Source of the DNA: Chrysoperla carnea
Taxonomy: Eukaryota; Arthropoda; Insecta; Neuroptera; Chrysopidae
Assembly: GCF_905475395.1 (NCBI RefSeq)
Contig: NC_058339.1
Location: 36,527,172-36,591,171 of the forward strand
DNA length: 64,000 nucleotides
Reading direction: 5' to 3'
Shown here: positions 1-12,024 of the stretch, in pieces
Layout: each line of letters begins with the position of its first letter
How positions within the stretch are numbered: the first letter of the stretch is position 1
Made by a program: the position numbers and the translations under genes
The notes under the pieces: generated by a model
The model's database searches: none
Seen by the model: the letters and a program-made list of their open reading frames with translations, nothing else
What the model was told of the DNA's origin: nothing

Positions 1-92
1 GATAATAATTATATTTATTGTTTTGACATTTCATAAAACCAGGCGAAGGAAATACAATTTATGGAGATCTGTTCAACCATAATTATCAGACA

Positions 93-207
93 TATCTCAT
101 CGTCACAAAATGTGCACGTGTTTTATAATTTGGGTTGATATTACTAAATGATATGTTCTAGTTATATCACTAATGGTAAAACACGTGCAATTTTGTGACG
201 CAGAGTA
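93..207. mobile_element. 115-bp MITE related to the 10.7-kb one
   Basis: The ends TATCTCATCGTCACAAAATG and (reversed) TACTCTGCGTCACAAAATTG continue to GCACGTGTTTTA. The ends resemble those of the MITE at 10707-10826. Confidence 0.72.
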
Positions 208-1186
208 TATTAATTCTTACATTGATTTAATTCTTGCATTGCATATTCATTGAAAAGTAATAGTTTAAAGAAAAAATCATTTTTACATAATACAAAAAAA
301 ATATTTTGTTAGTTTTAATCCTAGTTTCTCTTTATTTATTTCCATTTTTCTAATCAATAGTCAATACGTTTCTAAACGAATTAATTTTTTTGTAAGAAGT
401 ATGTCTGATAACCTTGTTTGATCAGATGTTCATAAATGCTATCTCCCTCACCTTGTTTGTTTCATAATATTTATTTTATTTACTTTTTAAGGATCTTTAT
501 CAGTTATTTAAGGACAAAAACGTGGGTGAAGCCGCGAGTAAAATCTAGGCAATAGTATGACTACTATCATAAACATTTTGAATCAGACAAAAATTTGCTC
601 TAATAAAATTGGTAAAACAATTGACGAACGATTAATTTTACGAAATAGATTTGGTAACTGACCACCGCAGTTGCCCGATTTTCAGGATATATAAAGCAAG
701 CACCTGGCCAAGGCCAACATTTAACACGTTACTGCCCATTGCCGAATATAATCTGATACCTCCTTTATAACGTTGAACTCAACCAAAGCTTCACCCCTTC
801 CTAACTTGAATGACTCATTTAAATTATAGGATTCGCTAGCCAGATTTTACCATGCCAGTCTCGTATGGCTGCTTAAAAGAAAGTAATTAACGAAAATATG
901 CGGCAATTTAAAATATGGTAACTCTACAGCCCACTGGCTCTAAAAATTAGTTTCTACGTATTTTATTTTAATGATTTTTTTGTTGTTAAATTGTTAGTAT
1001 GTAATTTGATAGAAAAAACCTTTTAAAATAATTATTTAAAAATATATCATGGACCACAACAAACTAACGAACTATATAGAATTCATTTTTATATGATATA
1101 GTACAGTAAACAAACTATAAAGTAAAACAAAACCTTTTTTGTTTTATAAAGCAGAAAAATATTTTCTCTGTCAAAAGTAAGAAATT
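208..1186. other. Intergenic, no feature seen
   Basis: AT-rich unique-looking sequence; no frame, splice pair or repeat I can support. Confidence 0.5.
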
Positions 1187-1770
1187 CAAGTGAACACAAA
1201 CAATTGACTGAGTTAATTTTTGAAATACTATGTATAGGCAGTTTTGATTACCCGCTCGTTTTTTTTTTATCATGTAAGTAAATTAAGATACATAAATGAT
1301 AATCCCATATAATACATACTATATAATGTTATAACCTTATTAGCACCACCGCGAGTAAACAGTGATGTTTGCGAAAAATTTTGTCAAACAAAAATTGTTT
1401 TTTTGTAAGGAACAATTTTTAGATTTAAACTTTTGTCCTATCTCTAACGGTTTATAAGATAGGTCCTACGGACCCAAGACCCTACGTACCTAAGACTCAA
1501 GACTCTATGTTGCACATTTACGAACTCAACTTCACTTTTTACGTCCTGATTAAGAAATTAAAATTTCGACTTGACATCTCTTTTCATTTTTGAGTTATCG
1601 TGTTAACGGACAGACATTGTATTAACGGACAGACAACCGGAAATGAACTATTTAGATGATTTTATGAACACTTATACCAAAATTTTGTTCATATGGTAAA
1701 TATTTTTTGGCGTTATAAACTTGGGACTAAACTTAGTATACATTGATATATTTCATATATACATGATAAT
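1187..1770 (+). repeat. AACAAGTG...CAATTGACTGAGTTAA family, copy near full length
   Basis: It begins CAAGTGAACACAAACAATTGAC and runs to a TTCATATATACATG end, about 580 bp. The middle has AGTAAACAGTGATGTTTGCG, ACTTTTGTCCTATCTCTAACGG and GTCCTACGGACCC. It aligns in reverse with 20000-20626. Confidence 0.75.
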
Positions 1771-2107
1771 AAAATATGCTTATATTTTGGTGAATGTGAA
1801 CGTATCTTTGAACTTACAAATGTATCGGGTGATGGATTTCATTCTTCCTAAAGAGCTTGTATTTTTCAATGAACTTCCAAGAGCTTACAGACAGCAAATT
1901 GTGCATCAAAGCGGTAGGGTCATAGGTAATTTTTTTAGAGGATAATAAAATGAATCCCTCAATTGGATCCGCCAACACTTTCATTAGATTATAATACCTA
2001 CAAATTGTTAAAACAACTACTGTGTTTCTCTTTCGTTAATGTCTTTGGGTTGATAGCTAGAAACAATTCGAACACGACAACATTTCAAATAAACTTTTAT
2101 ATTGACA
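1771..2107 (+). other. Intergenic with a doubtful coding-like stretch
   Basis: From 1793 a frame reads VMDFILPKELVFFNELPRAY and RQQIVHQSGRVIG to a GTAATT that could be a donor. The composition is protein-like, but the upstream part of the frame lies in a repeat and no partner exon was found. Confidence 0.2.
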
Positions 2108-2562
2108 TCTCTATATATTATAAATGCAAAAGTAAGCATGTTTGTTTGTTTGTTTGTTTGTTTGTTACGCTTTCACGCTTAAACTAGCGAATGGTTTTTA
2201 ATGAAACTGAACAGCAATATAGCTGATATATCAGAATAACAAATGAACAATAATTTATAAAGATATATTTTTAAAAAAAATTAAAAAATTAAATTTAATT
2301 TGACATTTGACATTACCATAAATTACAGATTTCTGTAAAAATAGTCAATATAAAATATTTCACACTCATCTTCTCTGATATACTCAATGAATAATTACTA
2401 TTATAGATTTAAAAAAATAGAAAAGCCTCAATATATTTTACCTGTGTAAAACAATCCTTACCATTATTTCGAGTGTTATAGAAAGGGGAGAAAGGGGATA
2501 AGCGAGAGCAATCTTTATCAATATTTACGTTTAACCCAGCGAAGCGGGTGGGTGTATGTGTA
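2108..2562 (+). mobile_element. Degenerate Helitron-type element with (GTTT)n
   Basis: The 5' end reads A|TCTCTATATATTATAAATGC, followed by a (GTTT)n run at 2137-2165. The 3' end has CCCAGCGAAGCGGGTGGGTGTATG, but CTAG-T has decayed. The interior shares GATATACTCAATGAAT with the copy near 15.0 kb. Confidence 0.65.
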
Positions 2563-2759
2563 CTTTAACGTTATATTTTAACTGGACTAGATTAATATCA
2601 GATTTTTTTCTATGAAAAACTTACAATCCCTAAATTGATGCAGCATTCAACCATCATGAAACTATATAATGCTAGGCTTCAGGTCAATACCATATACATA
2701 TTGTTCATTAGTTTAATGGATTAGGTTTTTGTTATATTTATATATATATTTATAATCAA

Positions 2760-2901
<142 letters not shown>

Positions 2902-3329
2902 GTATTATGTATTGCATTAAATGTCAATATATTTAACTTGGTAGTATGGGGTGTATATTGTGTAATTTTGGTTAGTGCATTTTCATAAATATTAAATAAC
3001 ATATTGATAAAAAAAAGTGCGTACCATGGTACATGAATGGTACAGTATCATAATATACCATGAATCACACCTTAAGATCGTCACCGTTTAACGAATATGA
3101 AAACGCTCTCTCATTGAAAACACGACACGCTTCACTTTCAGGTATCCACTATTTCGTGAGTACAGCCTTATCAAATAAAAAAACATGCCGTTGTACATTA
3201 CAAAACTGTTATCCCGACGCAAGGCGGTATGGAGGAAGGGTGAAAGTGGGAATGAATGATCTCGAATATTTTGAAATATACCCAGATTTAGTACCATGTG
3301 AATAGGCCTGATGTGTACATTAAAAAACT

Positions 3330-3480
3330 GTAAGTTACATGAAAATCAGTTCAGCCGTTCAAAAGTTGTAAACTCTTTTATAAGGGTTTTTCTAATTTCA
3401 TAAAAACTAGTTACTTCTCATCCATTTCCATGACCGAAGTGTGGCGGGATACAACTAGTGATTTATAAAATTCCTATAAA
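3330..3480 (+). repeat. ATGAAAATCAGTTC...family, copy 1
   Basis: ATGAAAATCAGTTCAGCCGTTCAAAAG through GTGTGGCGGGATACAACTAGTG and TTCCTATAAAT; a second, more diverged copy is at 9222-9405. Confidence 0.6.
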
Positions 3481-4239
3481 TAGACAGTCAGAAGAATCAA
3501 AAACTTTCATTTTTTTCGCACATAAATTGTATTTGTATTTTATTCGAAATGGAAGCCACAATAGCAACCAGTCTTCGGCCTGTCTGCATTCAGATAAAAG
3601 ACCTTCAATACAATACAAATGTTGACCTATTGAATGATAGAAGGTAAATTATACTCAAGGTACTACACCTTGTTCCGCGCAATTAATACCGCGCATTCTC
3701 CTCCAATTGTTATGTTTTCGCTTATTCACTAGCTATTAGACAAAAATGATTTATTAGTCCAAAACACCACTCAGTTTTTTGTTGATATTTTTGAAGTGAC
3801 AATTTTGAAATAAGTCACAAAAGTCATTTTTCCAACCAACAGTTCACTGATAAAATTTGATGCAAATAAGCCTCAGCATGATCTCCTTCAAGAAGGGCAC
3901 TGTATTGAATGCACTCGATATAAATGTTTGTTTAAAGAATATGTGAGCTTCAGTAAAGAAATATGAAGTTTCTCATCCAATCAAGAATAATTTCGAAGAA
4001 AAATTGATTTACCAGAAGTGAAGTAGTTTTAATCAATTATATTTATTTCCACGCTTTGCTTTGAAATAATCTACACTAACAAAAATAATATAATATTTAC
4101 AATATACAGAAAAATATAAACATAGAATGAAAATAATTGAAAATGAACAAACAATAAATCTCTTTTGCTACTGCATACAACAACCTACATGCACAAGAAA
4201 CAGTACAAAAAAATCTTCGACATCTGTATACAAACAGGC

Positions 4240-4480
4240 TAACGTTAGCTTTTGGAGGACATGCGACTTTAAAATATGTCATTATTGCATTTAATCGAAA
4301 GAAAATACGCTTAAAGTTTATCGATTATTGTAGGTCAAAGTCATGGACACAGACAAATGTCCTTTTTTGCCCTTGCCAACTTTTGGCTAAACCATTTTTC
4401 CGTAGTAAGCGTGTTTTCTTTCAATTAAATGGAATAACGACATATTTTTAAGTCGCATTTCCTAGGAAAGCTGGCGATTT
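4240..4480. repeat. Palindromic repeat family, copy 1
   Basis: Inverted arms of about 60 bp (GCTTTTGGAGGACATGCGACTT and reversed counterpart) enclose ATGTCATTATTGCATTTAATCGAAAG. A second copy lies at 27625-27800 in a different context. The sequence after this copy (4540-4680) matches 26590-26755 in reverse. Confidence 0.7.
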
Positions 4481-4795
4481 TCGAAAAAATGGTTAAGATG
4501 AAAAATGTTAGTTTTTTTTTATATGGATCAACTTTTTAACTAAAAGTTTTATTCTATTATCCTACCGTTTAGAATCTAAATTGGCTATTAAAGAAATCCG
4601 AAAAACTAGGTCCAATCTGATGCCAAAACATGATGTTAACCATCAAACTCTGTAACTTTCATTTGAGCTATTTTTTGATTAGATAACTGCAAAACGAGCT
4701 ATTAGCCATTAGATTTAAATGACCCACTCTGTATATTTATAAGATTGTACATTTTTTGATGCTAATAGATGTGGAATTTGATGAATTTCATGTAC

Positions 4796-5353
4796 AAGAT
4801 CCGAATTAGGGTCGACCTTCACCCATCTGTTTACCGAATGAAAGTTATTTTTTATGAAATGTAAAATATTAACAAATATTCCTGTAACGGGTTGCCTTAA
4901 AAAATATGGTCCAGACCATTTTTAATATAAATATCAAAACTTGGAAAGCTTGTAAACATTATTTTTGACCAATATTTTGTGGCCAATCATATGCCACCGT
5001 AATTGTAACAAAATTATCTTTATTTAGATATGCGAGTCAATGAATTAACAGATGCACGTAATTACTATTTTCAACTTGTATAAATGCGATAATAGTGAAC
5101 GAAAAAAGGCAAACAACATAGCTGCTGCATATTCTTTATGGCTTTTACTTTCGAGTAGATCAAAATTCGTAAGATATGCAAGTCAGTGAAAAATTTCTAA
5201 AAATTTTACTCTTGATATTTTCACTAAAAGTAGTCTGGACCACATTTTTATAGGCAACCCATTGCAGGGATATTTGTTAACATTTTATATTTCATAAAAA
5301 ATAACTTTCATCCGGTAAACAGATGGGTGAAGGTCGATCCTAATTGGGATCTT
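4796..5353. mobile_element. 558-bp element with about 125-150-bp terminal inverted repeats
   Basis: Left AAGATCCGAATTAGGGTCGA and right (reversed) AAGATCCCAATTAGGATCGA continue through CCTTCACCCATCTGTTTACC to GGGTTGCC and GTCTGGACCA. Non-coding. Flanks GTAC and AGAC give no clear duplication. Confidence 0.82.
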
Positions 5354-8300
5354 AGACTATCAATAAACTACATTAGAATTGAAAGTCTAACAAAAATTAT
5401 GGTACCTAATTATATAATTTTTTTTTGCGATTGCGATTCAATCAAATAAACTTTTATGAGATTTCATGGAAATCAATTAATACTTTATAATTTTTCATAA
5501 CTAATTATATGTTTATCACAATTATAATAATGTTAAGTAATGCAAATTAAAATAATCTTGTTACTATGTAATAAATAGTCCTTGTTACTTTGTAATAAGC
5601 TTTAGTAGGTACCATTATAGTTCTTCGATAAAATAAAGGTATGATTGTCAAGTATTCGTGGAAAATTGTTTAAATTTTATTGCTTTGCGTGTTTTACAAA
5701 CGAAAAGAAGTTCAGGAATATGTACTTCTGGAATATAGGTATAGGAACTGAAAAAACGAAATATGTAGAATTACGTTAGCTATAACTGTACTGCATAAAA
5801 CTTCTGAAACTTATTTTCATCTAACTTATGGATTTCGTGTAATTTGTGAAATATAGATACCTCTGAAAGAGTATCATCTTGTCACCGATTGTTATATCCT
5901 AAAATCCATGATTGATTTCGTTAACCATTACTGTATCATGCTAAACGTATCAATATTTCATATTTGGTATGGGTATTCATAAAGTCATCTAACTATCCCT
6001 TTTCTGATTGTCGATCTATCTGTCGACATTCTTTGTTCAGAGATGTCAAAATTTTCGATATAAGCTCATTACTCCTTTACTGTGTATAGAGGTAAAAATT
6101 GATAAAAATAAAAAAAAAACATACCAACAAATGAAATAGGTATTACAATTTACAGATCATTGGTTTGTTATTTTCAATCAATTTAACTGAAATAGAGAAA
6201 ATATTTAGTGATTTTTAGTATATTTTTTAGTATGTACAAGTATTTCTATTGTTGTTTTGTATGGTGCCTTTTGTTTTATTGATAAACGGAGAAATTTTGT
6301 TCTGGGCAGTTTTTTTTTTAAATATATAATAAACACGAAACATCGAACACTAAAAAAATAACTACTGGATTGAGGGAAACGCATTTACTTGGCTGTTTAT
6401 TAATGTCTTATAACAAGTAAATATTTCTTGAGCCATTTAAGATCTCAATCTTAATTCAAGCAAATAATTATTTTACTGCTTAAACATTTTCCCTAAGAGA
6501 ACTTATTTGTTTTAATCAAGTAAAAAAAATATTTGAATAATTTCATTTACTTAGCGCAAGAACTTTTCATCAAGCTTACGGAATCATGTATGTCCAAGCC
6601 CCTGACACTTACAACAAGTAAAAACATTTCCCCAATATGATTTCGAAACAACTAAAGAATTATTACACTTCCACGAAGAAATTACCTATTTTGAGTCAGT
6701 AAAATAATGTTTCATATTCAATAATTTTATAAATATTGAGTCTTAAAATTCATTAAATTATTAAAATGGCAATTTTTACAAGAATGCATATTATCTACGC
6801 CCGTGAGATAAAAACTACTATTTTCACTCATTTTGCGTGCAAAAAATAGTTCATTAGCGCACTCATTTTCATTAATACACTCATATTTTCATTACCACAC
6901 ACCTTTTAAACCAATCCAATTGTCTTAAACAGAAGTGACATTATTTTCAACCAATGAAATTAGCCAAATTACTGTCAAAATCTAAACTAAAAACTTTTTA
7001 ATGTTCTATTTTTCTCTATAATTCATGACAAATTTTAAATTTTAATTACCGTTTTTTTCCATTTTAAGAGGCAGGCGTAGAGAAAAGTTTTCTACGATAT
7101 ACAAATTCACGGTAAATATAAAATTCAATCACTTTCAGTCTTGTGCTGATCTAAATGGAGATCAAATTTGAGAAAAACAATTCTTAACTGATATGTCGAT
7201 GTATACAAGAATGAAATTTCGGAGTTGTTTACGATATACCTATGATAACGCATTATTAACGTACTTCTGCAATTCGCATGCGAACGTTAATAATGCCCTT
7301 ATCCCACGTATATCGTAAATAACTTCGATAAGTTTCATTCTTGCATACATCGAAATATCATTTTAAGAAATTTTTTTCTCAAATTTGATCTCCATTTAGA
7401 TCAGCAAAAGTGCTTGAGAAATGTCATATTTACCGGATTGAATTTGAAACGGATTGGAAAAGGGTTGGCAGTATCCACAATGAATGTTATTTATCGATAG
7501 ACTGCTAAATTTATAAAAATCCAGATACCATTTAAAAATTTTGATCCAGTTTTGTGTTTTTTTTTATTTAACAGCCATAAAATCCAATTTACAAATCCAA
7601 AATAACAAACGATAAGTATATCGTTATTTTCCTTAGTAAACATATTAATTAAACTAGAAATGTGTTTCACAAAACTGATATGAGCAGCGTTTTCCCGACT
7701 CAAAATTCTCCTTGTACTTCTTTCCTTAATAAAATGAATGATAAAATTGTGTATATAGATAAATTTACAATAGATATAAATAAATTAAATTATCAACGAT
7801 TTCTCTGTTTTAGTATTGAAGAGAAACATTTTATTGGCTAGAAATACGTACATGGGGTGTTATTTAAATGGAATTTACATAATTATATGGTTATCTAAGC
7901 ATTGATATAGAAATAAATTCAGATTCACACCAAATTTTTTTAACATTCACGCGTTTTAACGTTAAGGTTCTCAAGAAGTACATCCGTACAAAAGAAAGTA
8001 TTTCATTAATTGAAAATCTTCCGAACAAACTTCATGGAAAAGATATTTCAGGTAATTTTTTTGGTAATATAGGAGTTACGTCTCTTACTTTGCATTAGTT
8101 TTCTTCTCCTTTCTGTCTTTATTATTTCAGTTCGCACAACTTTTTGCTCAGATCCCACAGATTTTTTTGGTTTTCGTTGGTTTTTAGATAACCTTGGGTC
8201 TCAAGGTAAAATTGGGCTTTTTATAGAAAGCAAGGCCTCTTTCAATTCAACAGCTTTTGTTAGAAACATTTTAATTATCAGACCTAGAATCTAGAACATA

Positions 8301-9121
8301 TTTCTCATTAAAGTATGATTAAGGACTTATGGAACAACCTGTATATATGTCATACACAAGTGTTTATCATTTTTATCAGTTAAAAAAATAATTTTTATTC
8401 AAAAGATAATAATATCGTTTTGATTTATGTATTTCCTATCAAATCTATACAGAGCAGATCAGATGAAAAAAAAATGTTTATGATTTAAATATTCGAATAT
8501 GAATGAATACGTTTGTGCTATTTTAAAATAAATAAAAAGCTCGTGAGCAGTACAGCTTCGACATTAAGGTTATATTTCCCCCGTATTAGATGCTTCTTAC
8601 TATTTAAATGATTTAATTATAATCCTTAACATCCTTAACAATTACTTAATTCACATAGAAATTATTAACCTTTCAATTTAATTTTTTGGAGCTGTAGAGG
8701 TTTGCAACCACGAGAAACATGATATTTATAAGTTGACTCCCCTCAAAAGTTGAAACTAACTCAATTCATATACAAATGTTTCGATATTCTAGTCTGGTTT
8801 AGGGAAGCTGTGTCGATGCACAAAGCCTTATATATTTCGTCACACGAAAGCGGGTGGAGATTTTTAACTTCACATACTCAAAAGTTTCTTTCTGGACATT
8901 CAATTTTCAAACCTCTAAGGCAATTTGAAGGGAAAAGACCCTCAAAGCTTTAAATTCTCACTAAATTGCTGAAATCAATCGCCATTCAATAGAAATGTCT
9001 AAATTGTATAAAATGTATTTATTATATATGCCCCATCCTCCCCTTTGTTGACCTTAGATACATGTTTGTGCGTGCTTCAAAAACTATAAAGTTCTGCGTC
9101 GATTGACATCAAATAAAGGGG
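5354..9121. other. Intergenic apart from the 7.1-kb palindrome
   Basis: AT-rich sequence without supported genes. Simple A/T runs cause the short frames present. Confidence 0.5.
7109..7436. mobile_element. 330-bp long palindrome (MITE-like)
   Basis: From CGGTAAATAT inward both arms share GCTGATCTAAATGGAGATCA, TTTGAGAAAAA, ATACAAGAATGAAA and GCATTATTAACGT, meeting near 7275 (TTCGCATGCGAA). Nearly the whole element is inverted repeat. Confidence 0.82.
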
Positions 9122-9123
9122 CG

Positions 9124-9179
9124 TGACGTAAACATTACACCCCCGAAGCAATGGCAAATGGGGTGTAATGTTTACGTCA
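9124..9179. repeat. Perfect 20-bp stem hairpin
   Basis: TGACGTAAACATTACACCCC at 9124-9143 is perfectly complementary to 9160-9179, with a 16-base loop. It is GC-richer than its surroundings and may be a very short MITE or a decayed element. Confidence 0.8.
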
Positions 9180-9221
9180 TTTCCCTTCAAATATATCCAA
9201 GAGGGATGCCAAATAAGAGGC

Positions 9222-9405
9222 CATGAAAATCAGTTCGGTCGATTAAAAGCAGTGAACACTTTTACCGGCACTTTTATAGAATTTACTACTAGCTGTTAAA
9301 CTTCTCTATTTGCATTCATGTTCAATGTACCACAGCAAAAAGCGTGGCAAGATACAGTTAGTACCTAAGTCTATATTTTCCTATAAATCTGACTCATGAA
9401 TGCAT
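9222..9405 (+). repeat. ATGAAAATCAGTTC...family, copy 2
   Basis: ATGAAAATCAGTTCGGTCGATTAAAAG through GCGTGGCAAGATACAGTTAG and TTCCTATAAAT, with the same order of blocks as copy 1. Confidence 0.6.
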
Positions 9406-10706
9406 GTTTCATTTTTGATTGATGTTTCCATATTCAGATATATTATTTATAGTGATCGAAATATAATAAGTAGATGTAGGTACATTTTATCAACTGATTC
9501 TATAAATGTACTAGGATACAAAAAATTTTATTTTACCTATTTGAATCGAATTCTTAAGACACACTAATTGTGTTACTGTCAAATACAAATTTAAATAAAA
9601 ACACTTTTTAATTTTGGCCATGTTTTCAATACGGATTAAAAAGTCTAAAATAATTAAAATATGATAATTTAAAAAGTTTAGTATTGTTTAAAAAATACAC
9701 TTGCTGTCTTGTTTTTTTCTACTTTTCTTTTATATCCTGAAAATCAACCAAATTACAGTCATTTACAATTTGAGGAAATACGGTTTATTATAGAAAAAAG
9801 AAGGTTTTCGGCAATTTACACACACACTGAATTTATATTTTCTAAATGTCAATGTATCGATTCAAGTTCTGTATCTTTTTTTAGTCATTTTATCCTGAAA
9901 GTGCTCATTTTAACAATAACAAAATATATAAACAGTAAAACAATCAATTCAAAGCTAATAAATTTTGTATTCTACTCTTTTTTTGCATAAAAACTTGGCC
10001 AAAATTAATAAAATGTTCGATTTTGAAAACGTTATAAAAAAAATTCCATAAATTTAGGAAATATAATTAGTTTAATTTTCTATGAGTATTAACTTCTATA
10101 ATGTTACGCCCTCCAAGGCGTATAAATTTCAGCAGATGAATCTTGAAATTATTCACCACTGTGAGATTGAAACCATTATTTCTCGGATCCACTTTTTTAG
10201 TGTTTCAATATTTTTTTAATAAAACGCTTTAACATAGTTAGCTCAATAATAGGGTCCATTACTTACAATTTAGCTAACTGAAGTAGCTTTGACTTTGCTT
10301 TAAGTAATTTTTACTTAAAAGCACAATACAATTTGCTTAAAACTCATTAAATTTTTTCTCATTTTTATTTCCAGAAATTATTACATTTTTTAATGCTTTA
10401 TATAGTTTACGGTTGTAAAAATATCAAATGGAAGACTTGATTACCGTTTTTTCAAAATCGAACACTTCTTTGCTCTACTCTGTATAATTTCTCACACGTG
10501 TTAGATTATTTTTGGGGAAACTGTATAAATTATTATGATCAGAGTGAAAATAATGAAATGGATTTTTTACCACATTTTCCTTTAATTCAAGTTTTCATAA
10601 TATGATATTCTTTGATTGAATGAAACCTATATCAAAAAAAAAAATCTGATATTATTCATTTATTCAAAAATATATCACATGCTTTGAATATAATGTATAA
10701 TGTATG

Positions 10707-10826
10707 TACACTCACTGTCAGAAAAAGTGCCACAGTTAAAACATTCTAAGCGTACGCATCATATGTTATGTTATAATAGTAACACTTAGAATGTTTTAAA
10801 ACGAGCATTTTTTGTGACATTGAGTA
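10707..10826. mobile_element. 120-bp MITE, TA-flanked
   Basis: TACACTCACTGTCAGAAAAA and (reversed) TACTCAATGTCACAAAAAAT lead into matching AAAACATTCTAAG. Mariner/Tc1-like ends. A Helitron-type element starts at its right border. Confidence 0.75.
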
Positions 10827-11292
10827 TCTTAATATATATATTTCTTGTGTGCGTGTGTATGTGACTGAACTCCTCCTAGACGGCTGGACCGATTTCGATG
10901 AAATTTTTTGTGTGAGTTCAAGGGGATTGGAGAATGGTTTAGATTTACCATTCGGTCCACTACAACTGTTTTTGAGGGCTCCGTACCAAAAAAATGAAAT
11001 TTCATTAAATGGTGGGAGCGCATATAAATCATATCACATTATGTATACTATGTGTACTATGTATTTTTAATAGTATTCAGGTATTGTCAATAGGCATTTA
11101 TTAGAGCCATATGCGAGCGCAGCGAGCTCTACTATCAAAGGTCAGGCCAAAGGTCGAAGGTCAGGCCACTCCAATAAATAGGAGTTAAATTGGGGTTTAG
11201 CGGGATGGGTTTAGCGGACAGGCTAAACGTAGTATAGGTATTCATGAATTGGAGTTACGTTTTTACGGGACAACGTCCGTCGGGGCCGCTAG
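10827..11292 (+). mobile_element. Non-autonomous Helitron-type element, 466 bp, second 3'-end family
   Basis: It starts A|TCTTAATATATATATTTCTTG and ends ACGGGACAACGTCCGTCGGGGCCGCTAG|T, with a hairpin at 11265-11280. The interior has GTGTGCGTGTGTATGTGACTG and a CTGGACCGATTTCGATGAAA segment typical of widespread insect elements. It begins exactly at the TA that borders the MITE at 10707-10826, so it inserted at that border. The long frames on both strands inside it are shadows. Confidence 0.75.
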
Positions 11293-11505
11293 TATATGTA
11301 TATATAGGTATGTATCATCAATATATTGAATAGAAAGTTGGATTTTGAATATATCATTCAATTAGCACCAACCAAAGCGGCCGACAGTGATTTAGCAGTT
11401 CAGTTTCATGACTGGGTCTTGCTTTCATCTATCTGAGTAGGTCGTACAAGGTGATCCATGTATTTTGAAACATTGTAACATAACAATATAAAGATAAATC
11501 GGCAG

Positions 11506-12024
11506 TACATAGTCGGTGTGGTACTGAAGTCGTGTGAGTGCGACCCCTGTAGACTAACCCACACGACTAACTCTACAGAGGGAGAAAAAAAATTAAAAAA
11601 AGGTCTTGTTAGCCTTTATAGATTATTCTTCGAACATGCACTGCAGCTTATACTTGAACGATCATTATCTCCATAGAAAAATGATATTTTATCCACTTTT
11701 TAGAATCTGTTTATTCAGTTTTTTCTTGTTTTTTTTATTGCCTTTTAAAAAACGGCTCAACTAATTCTGCTGAAAACTCTTTCAGTTCTAAAATACGTGA
11801 TTGCGCATCGAGTAGCACAGTCACGTGTCAATGTCATAACTGGTTTGCGAGATAATCGAGGCAAAAGAATCCGAACGAACATACGCACATACGTACACAC
11901 ACATACACAGACATCACATTGAAAGGGTTTGATTCGGATATTGCGGCCTTGAAACCACGGAAATATGTAAAACTGTAGATTTTCAAAATCAGCCCCATTA
12001 CATTAACTTCATCTGGGAAGTTAA
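11506..12024 (-). repeat. AACTTCC...family, copy 1 (520 bp)
   Basis: The reverse complement begins TTAACTTCCCAGATGAAGTT, a small hairpin, and runs through ACATATTTCC, CGAATCAAACCC, a GTGTGTGTACGTATG microsatellite, CGCAAACCAGTTATGACATT and AGTACCACACCGACTATGTA. The same elements in the same order occur at 35115-35575. Class unresolved. Confidence 0.75.

Noticed and set aside
3060..3305. 81-codon plus frame and its antisense partner
   Set aside because: Repeat-associated, both strands open, no motif, no splice context.
10829..11070. Overlapping frames on both strands
   Set aside because: Both lie in a Helitron-type non-autonomous element; no domain.
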